Shown here: positions 60,131 through 64,000 of the stretch, one piece after another
Layout: every line of letters starts with the position of its first letter
How positions within the stretch are numbered: position 1 is the stretch's first letter
DNA from: Betaproteobacteria bacterium
GTDB taxonomy: Bacteria > Pseudomonadota > Gammaproteobacteria > Burkholderiales > SG8-39
Direction: 5' to 3'
Length of the DNA: 64,000 nt
Assembly (NCBI GenBank): GCA_005881575.1
Contig: VBCA01000002.1
Location: forward strand, 86,078 to 150,077
The notes under the pieces: model-generated
What the model was told of the DNA's origin: nothing
What the model saw: the letters and a program-made list of their open reading frames with translations, nothing else
Database searches by the model: none
Translations under genes and position numbers: made by a program

Positions 60131-60781
60131 ATGAACCCCACGGCCACGGTCGATCTGCAAATCCCCCGCTCGATCTCCCGCGAGGACATGGCGAAGCTCG
60201 CCATCCGCCGCTACGAGGGGAGGATATGCCTGGTTGCGACGCCCGAAGACCTGGAAGAAGCCCGCGCCGACCTCGGAGAGGAAAGCATCGTCGGATTCGA
60301 TACCGAGACGCGGCCCGCATTCAGGAAAGGCGAGAGTCATCTGCCCGCGCTCGTCCAGGTCGCGACCGCGCGCGCGGTCTACCTCTTCCAGCTGCGCCGC
60401 ACCGAGGTCCACCCGCTGCTCGCCGGGCTCCTCTCCGATCCGCGCACCGTCAAGGCCGGCGTGTCCTTGAGGGACGACCTGCGCGCGCTGAAAGCAGTGT
60501 TCGCCTTCGAGGAGAAGAACATGCTCGACCTGGGGCTCGTCGCGCGCCGCTCAGGGTTCGGCCAGACCGGAGTGCGCAACCTCGCCGGCATGCTCCTCGG
60601 ATTCCGTATCCCCAAGGGCACCAAGACCTCCAACTGGGCCGCGCCGCAACTCTCAGCCGCGCAGATCGCCTACGCCGCAACGGACGCCTGGGCCTGCCGC
60701 GAGCTGACCCTGCGCTTTGCGAGCCTGGGACTGCTCCGGGCAAAGGCGCCAGCTGCGAGCGACGCGGCCCCGGGCGGATGA
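60131..60781 (+). CDS. 3'-5' exonuclease (RNase D-like DEDD domain)
   Basis: SIVGFDTETRPAFRKGESHLPALVQVATARAVYLFQL; AYAATDAWACRELTLRF. Confidence 0.92.
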   Translation: MNPTATVDLQIPRSISREDMAKLAIRRYEGRICLVATPEDLEEARADLGEESIVGFDTETRPAFRKGESHLPALVQVATARAVYLFQLRRTEVHPLLAGLLSDPRTVKAGVSLRDDLRALKAVFAFEEKNMLDLGLVARRSGFGQTGVRNLAGMLLGFRIPKGTKTSNWAAPQLSAAQIAYAATDAWACRELTLRFASLGLLRAKAPAASDAAPGG

Positions 60782-60849
60782 GAACCGGCGCATTGGCGCC
60801 GGGCCGTGGGCTGTAATACAATCCTTAACACTTTGTCGTACATGCCGCC

Positions 60850-61104
60850 ATGCCCATCTCCGTCCGCCTGCCGCCGCGCGTCGAACAGAAACTTGCCGAA
60901 TACTGCGTCTCGCACAAAGTCACCCGGAGCGAGGCGGTGAAGCAGGCGCTCGATCGCCTGCTCGAAACCGGCGCGGAGAAACCCTCGCCGTGGGAGCTCG
61001 GCGCCGACATTTTCGCGCGCCACGAGCGCGTCAAGCCGACCGAGGACCTCGCGCGCCACAGCAAGCGCCTGCTGCGCGAGCGCTTCCGGGGCAAGGCGAA
61101 GTGA
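60850..61104 (+). CDS. Ribbon-helix-helix putative antitoxin
   Basis: MPISVRLPPRVEQKLAEYCVSHKVTRSEAVKQALDRLLE; overlaps PIN toxin start. Confidence 0.92.
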   Translation: MPISVRLPPRVEQKLAEYCVSHKVTRSEAVKQALDRLLETGAEKPSPWELGADIFARHERVKPTEDLARHSKRLLRERFRGKAK

Positions 61105-61511
61105 CGCGGATTCTCGCGGACACGGGATTTCTCGTCGCGCTATTTCATCCCGCAGACCGGCTCGCCCCTTCCGCACGCTCGTACCTGAGCAAGCACCGCC
61201 ATCCGCTTGCCACGGTCGCGCCGGTGATCGTGGAAACCTGCTTCTTCCTGTCCGGCGCCGAGAAGGCGGACCTGCTGGACTGGGCCCAGCGCGGCGGCGT
61301 CGCCGTGGTCGAGACCCCCGTCGAGTCCTATAGGGATATCGCCGCAATCATCAAGCGCTACGCCGACCGCGACATCGATCTTGCGGATGCGGCGCTGATC
61401 CGGCTCGCCAACGCGGGCGGGGAGCATCGCGTCCTCACCGTGGACGAGCGCGACTTCTCGGCCTACCGGCTCAAACAGGGCAAGCGCTTCGAGCGGGTGA
61501 AATGGACCTAG
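61101..61511 (+). CDS. PIN-domain toxin (VapC-like)
   Basis: TRILADTGFLVALFHPADR... DIDLADAALIRLANAGGEHRVLTVDERDFSAYRL; GTG start overlapping antitoxin stop. Confidence 0.92.
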   Translation: MTRILADTGFLVALFHPADRLAPSARSYLSKHRHPLATVAPVIVETCFFLSGAEKADLLDWAQRGGVAVVETPVESYRDIAAIIKRYADRDIDLADAALIRLANAGGEHRVLTVDERDFSAYRLKQGKRFERVKWT

Positions 61512-61512
61512 G

Positions 61513-61547
61513 CTGTCATCCTGAGCGCAGCGAAGGATCTGCTTTTT
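61513..61547. repeat. CTGTCATCCTGAGCGCAGCGAAGGATCTGC repeat, short form
   Basis: CTGTCATCCTGAGCGCAGCGAAGGATCTGCTTTTT. Confidence 0.9.
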
Positions 61548-61968
61548 GGTCGTCCGGCAGCGGCATCGGCTTCTCCGAGGAAAGCGTCATCCAGCCGCGC
61601 GCGATGCGGTACAGCACCCACAACCCCGTCACGATCCACACCGCGAGCGCCACCGGAATCCCGACCATCGTCACGAACGCCACCCCGCCCAGGAAGAGCC
61701 ACAGCAGCGCATACCAGAACGTGCGGATCTGCCAGCCGAAATGCGAATCCAGCCACGTCCCGCTCACCTCCGAGCGCTTCGCGTAATTGAGAATCACCGC
61801 GATGATCGACGGCCAGCCCGTGAGAAACGCCGTCAGCACCAGCACCGAACTCGCGAGGCCCGTGAGCGCGCTGAACGCATGCAGCGCGTACATCACGTGC
61901 GCGAGCGTGATCAGGCCTTCGCTCGGATGGCGGATGGTGGTTTCGGAGGAGGGGGTGGGAGTAGCCAT
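61516..61968 (-). CDS. DUF4870-like small membrane protein
   Basis: LITLAHVMYALHAFSALTGLASSVLVLTAFLTGWPSIIAVILNYAKRSEVSGTWLDSHFGWQIRTFWYALLW. Confidence 0.85.
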   Translation of the reverse strand: MATPTPSSETTIRHPSEGLITLAHVMYALHAFSALTGLASSVLVLTAFLTGWPSIIAVILNYAKRSEVSGTWLDSHFGWQIRTFWYALLWLFLGGVAFVTMVGIPVALAVWIVTGLWVLYRIARGWMTLSSEKPMPLPDDQKADPSLRSG

Positions 61969-62002
61969 GTAAATCCTGATGGTGTGATGAATTGCGAAAC
62001 TT

Positions 62003-62416
62003 CTAGGCCGCTCCATTAAACTTCTCATATCGAATTGCAAGCCGATCTCGATCCGGCCGGTCTCTTGATCTCGCAGGAAGGTGGAGAGTTCCTTTATCAA
62101 GTCGCTTCAAAGTCTCCAGCAACGGGCCGTCTTGCCGAGTCAAGAGCCGGTGTGACACATGGATTCTAAAATCTGGATCGATGCCAATGAGATGCGAGTC
62201 GAATGCTGCATGGTGAATCTTGGAAAGCGGGATTCCATTGGGCACAACCGGCTGCCCGTATTGCTCGTCTTTGTCCGCGATGATATGGGCGGCGTCCAAC
62301 AGCAATGGCTCGGGCAACCCTGATAGCGCGCATCGACCGTTGTAAGCGGCGATAACCGCTTCGCGGAATGAAGCTTGGTGAAGCCGGTGTTTGACGTCCC
62401 GTAACGCATAGCGCCG
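62003..62416 (-). pseudogene. HNH endonuclease, C-terminal fragment truncated at inverted-repeat junction
   Basis: RRYALRDVKHRLHQASFREAVIAAYNGRCALSGLPEPLLLDAAHIIADKDEQYGQPVVPNGIPLSKIHHAAFDSHLIGIDPDFRIHVSHRLL; no start codon with homologous N-terminus. Confidence 0.8.
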
Positions 62417-62455
62417 ATCCGCCACCCCAGCGAAGGCCTGATCACGCTCGCCCAC

Positions 62456-62806
62456 GTGATTTACGCGCTGCATGCGTTCAGCGCGCTCACCGGCCTCGCG
62501 AGTTCGGTGCTGGTGCTGACGGCGTTTCTCACGGGCTGGCCGTCGATCATTGCGGTGATTCTCAATTACGCGAAGCGCTCGGAGGTGAGCGGGACGTGGC
62601 TGGATTCGCATTTCAGCTGGCAGATTCGCACGTTCTGGTATGCGCTCCTCTGGCTGCTCGCGGGCTTGGCGGCGTTCGCGACGTTCGTCGGGATTCCGGT
62701 GGCGCTCGCGGTGTGGATCGTGACGGGCCTCTGGGTGCTGTACCGCATCGCGCGCGGCTGGATGACGCTTTCCTCGGAGAAGCCGATGCCGCCGGCGGCC
62801 GACTAA
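62456..62806 (+). CDS. DUF4870-like membrane protein, second copy with truncated N-terminus
   Basis: Near-identical to 61516-61968 product but homology starts at IRHPSEGLITLAHV; original MATPTPSSETT start lost. Confidence 0.65.
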   Translation: MIYALHAFSALTGLASSVLVLTAFLTGWPSIIAVILNYAKRSEVSGTWLDSHFSWQIRTFWYALLWLLAGLAAFATFVGIPVALAVWIVTGLWVLYRIARGWMTLSSEKPMPPAAD

Positions 62807-62863
62807 AAAGCAGATCCTTCGCGGAGTTCACCCTCGAGCGCAGCGAAGGGCTCAGGATGACGG
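62805..62863. repeat. TGTCATCCTGAGC-family repeat, long form, opposite orientation
   Basis: AAAAAGCAGATCCTTCGCGGAGTTCACCCTCGAGCGCAGCGAAGGGCTCAGGATGACGG. Confidence 0.9.
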
Positions 62864-62864
62864 C

Positions 62865-63275
62865 CTAGGTCCATTTCACCCGGTCGAAGCGCTTGCCCTG
62901 TTTGAGCCGGTAGGCCGAGAAGTCGCGCTCGTCCACGGTGAGTACGCGATGCTCCCCGCTCGCGTTGGCGAGCCAGATCAGCGCCGCATCCGCAAGATCG
63001 ATGTCTCGATCGGCGTAGCGCGTGATGATTGCGGCGATTTCCGCATAGGACTCGACGGGGGTCTCGACGACGGCGACGCCGCCGCGCTGGGCCCAGTCCA
63101 GCAGGTCCGCTTTCTCGGCGCCGGACAGGAAGAAGCAGGTTTCCACGATCACCGGCGCGACCGTGGCAAGCGGATGGCGGTGCTTGCGGAGGTACGAGCG
63201 TGCGGAAGGGGCGAGCCGGTCTGCGGGATGAAACAGCGCGACGAGAAATCCCGTGTCCGCGAGAATCCGCGTCAC
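62865..63275 (-). CDS. PIN-domain toxin (VapC-like), second copy
   Basis: Same as 61101-61511 product except 7 substitutions by eye. Confidence 0.92.
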   Translation of the reverse strand: MTRILADTGFLVALFHPADRLAPSARSYLRKHRHPLATVAPVIVETCFFLSGAEKADLLDWAQRGGVAVVETPVESYAEIAAIITRYADRDIDLADAALIWLANASGEHRVLTVDERDFSAYRLKQGKRFDRVKWT

Positions 63276-63526
63276 TTCGCCTTGCCCCGGAAGCGCTCGC
63301 GCAGCAGGCGCTTGCTGTGGCGCGCGAGGTCCTCGGTCGGCTTGACGCGCTCGTGCCGCGCGAAAATGTCGGCGCCGAGCTCCCACGGCGAGGGTTTCTC
63401 CGCGCCGGTTTCGAGCAGGCGATCGAGCGCCTGCTTCACCGCCTCGCTCCGGGTGACTCTGTGCGAGACGCAGTATTCGGCAAGCTTCTGTTCGACGCGC
63501 GGCGGCAGGCGGACGGAGATGGGCAT
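63272..63526 (-). CDS. Ribbon-helix-helix putative antitoxin, second copy
   Basis: Identical to 60850-61104 product except K->R in VSHRVTRSEA. Confidence 0.92.
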   Translation of the reverse strand: MPISVRLPPRVEQKLAEYCVSHRVTRSEAVKQALDRLLETGAEKPSPWELGADIFARHERVKPTEDLARHSKRLLRERFRGKAK

Positions 63527-63594
63527 GGCGGCATGTACGACAAAGTGTCAAGGATTGTATTACAGCCCACGGCCCGGCGCCAATGCGCCGGTTT

Positions 63595-64000
63595 TCATCC
63601 GCCCGGGGCCGCGTCGCTCGCGGCCGGCGCCTTTGCCTGAAGCAGTCCCAGGCTCTGGAAGCGCAGGGTCAGCTCGCGGCAGGCCCAGGCGTCCGTTGCG
63701 GCGTAGGCGATCTGCGCGGCTGAGAGTTGCGGCGTGGCCCAGTTCGAGGTCTTGGTGCTTTTGGGGATGCGGAATCCGAGGAGCATGCCGGCGAGGTTGC
63801 GCACTCCGGTCTGGCCGAAACCCGAGCGGCGCGCGACCAGCCCCAGGTCGAGCATGTTCTTCTCCTCGAAGGCGAACACTGCTTTCAGCGCGCGCAGGTC
63901 GTCCTTCAAGGAGATGCCGGCCTTGACGGTGCGGGCTCCGGAGAGAAGCTCCGCGAGCAGCGGGTAAACCTCGCTGCGGCGCAGCTGGAAGAGGTAGACC
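63595..64000 (-). CDS. 3'-5' exonuclease (RNase D-like), second copy, 5' end outside window
   Basis: DDLRALKAVFAFEEKNMLDLGLVARRSGFGQTGVRNLAGMLLGFRIPKSTKTSNWATPQLSAAQIAYAATDAWACRELTLRFQSLGLLQ. Confidence 0.9.
   Translation of the reverse strand, partial: VYLFQLRRSEVYPLLAELLSGARTVKAGISLKDDLRALKAVFAFEEKNMLDLGLVARRSGFGQTGVRNLAGMLLGFRIPKSTKTSNWATPQLSAAQIAYAATDAWACRELTLRFQSLGLLQAKAPAASDAAPGG

Larger units (their letters stand above)
60376..61935 (+). repeat. Left arm of large inverted duplication
   Basis: Matches reverse complement of 62417-64000 with scattered substitutions and one length difference. Confidence 0.93.
62417..64000 (-). repeat. Right arm of large inverted duplication (runs to window end)
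   Basis: Reverse complement of 60376-61935 with substitutions. Confidence 0.93.

Noticed and set aside
60376-64000. Inverted duplication as a pure assembly fold-back of one sequence
   Set aside because: The arms differ at multiple amino-acid-changing positions and in repeat length, so they are not a mirrored copy of identical reads; strain-mixture misassembly is not excluded.

Overview
Gene-dense, high-GC chromosomal window that reads as betaproteobacterial (Burkholderiales/Rhodocyclales-like; inferred only from gene content and style). It encodes about 60 proteins: RND pump C-terminus, ECF sigma/anti-sigma pair, cytochrome c4, EngB, HemB, DsbD, CutA, a complete liv branched-chain amino-acid ABC operon, IlvD, Lgt, a FAD/Fe-S oxidoreductase, TctCBA and TRAP transporters, CoA-transferase/acyl-CoA dehydrogenase genes, a Tat-type ThDP enzyme coupled to a cytochrome c, GlpD, MFS, a two-component system, GshA, FKBP, PyrE and a toxin-antitoxin-rich end. 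No rRNA, tRNA or CRISPR array was recognised. Most notable: (1) a two-component pair resembling the 'proteobacterial dedicated sortase system' regulators, next to a tiny ORF that looks like a TM segment joined to the C-terminal tail of a VIT/vWA sortase-target protein, i.e. a possible collapsed sortase locus; (2) five 14-bp tandem repeats at the histidine kinase start; (3) a dense set of hairpins overlapping the engB 3' end and leading into hemB; (4) a >1.56-kb diverged inverted duplication carrying exonuclease + RHH/PIN TA + DUF4870-like genes whose junction truncates an HNH nuclease; (5) two dispersed palindromic repeat families at gene ends; (6) an apparently exported ThDP enzyme/cytochrome c pair and an apparently exported methyltransferase. 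All calls are by eye from the translations; no searches were run.
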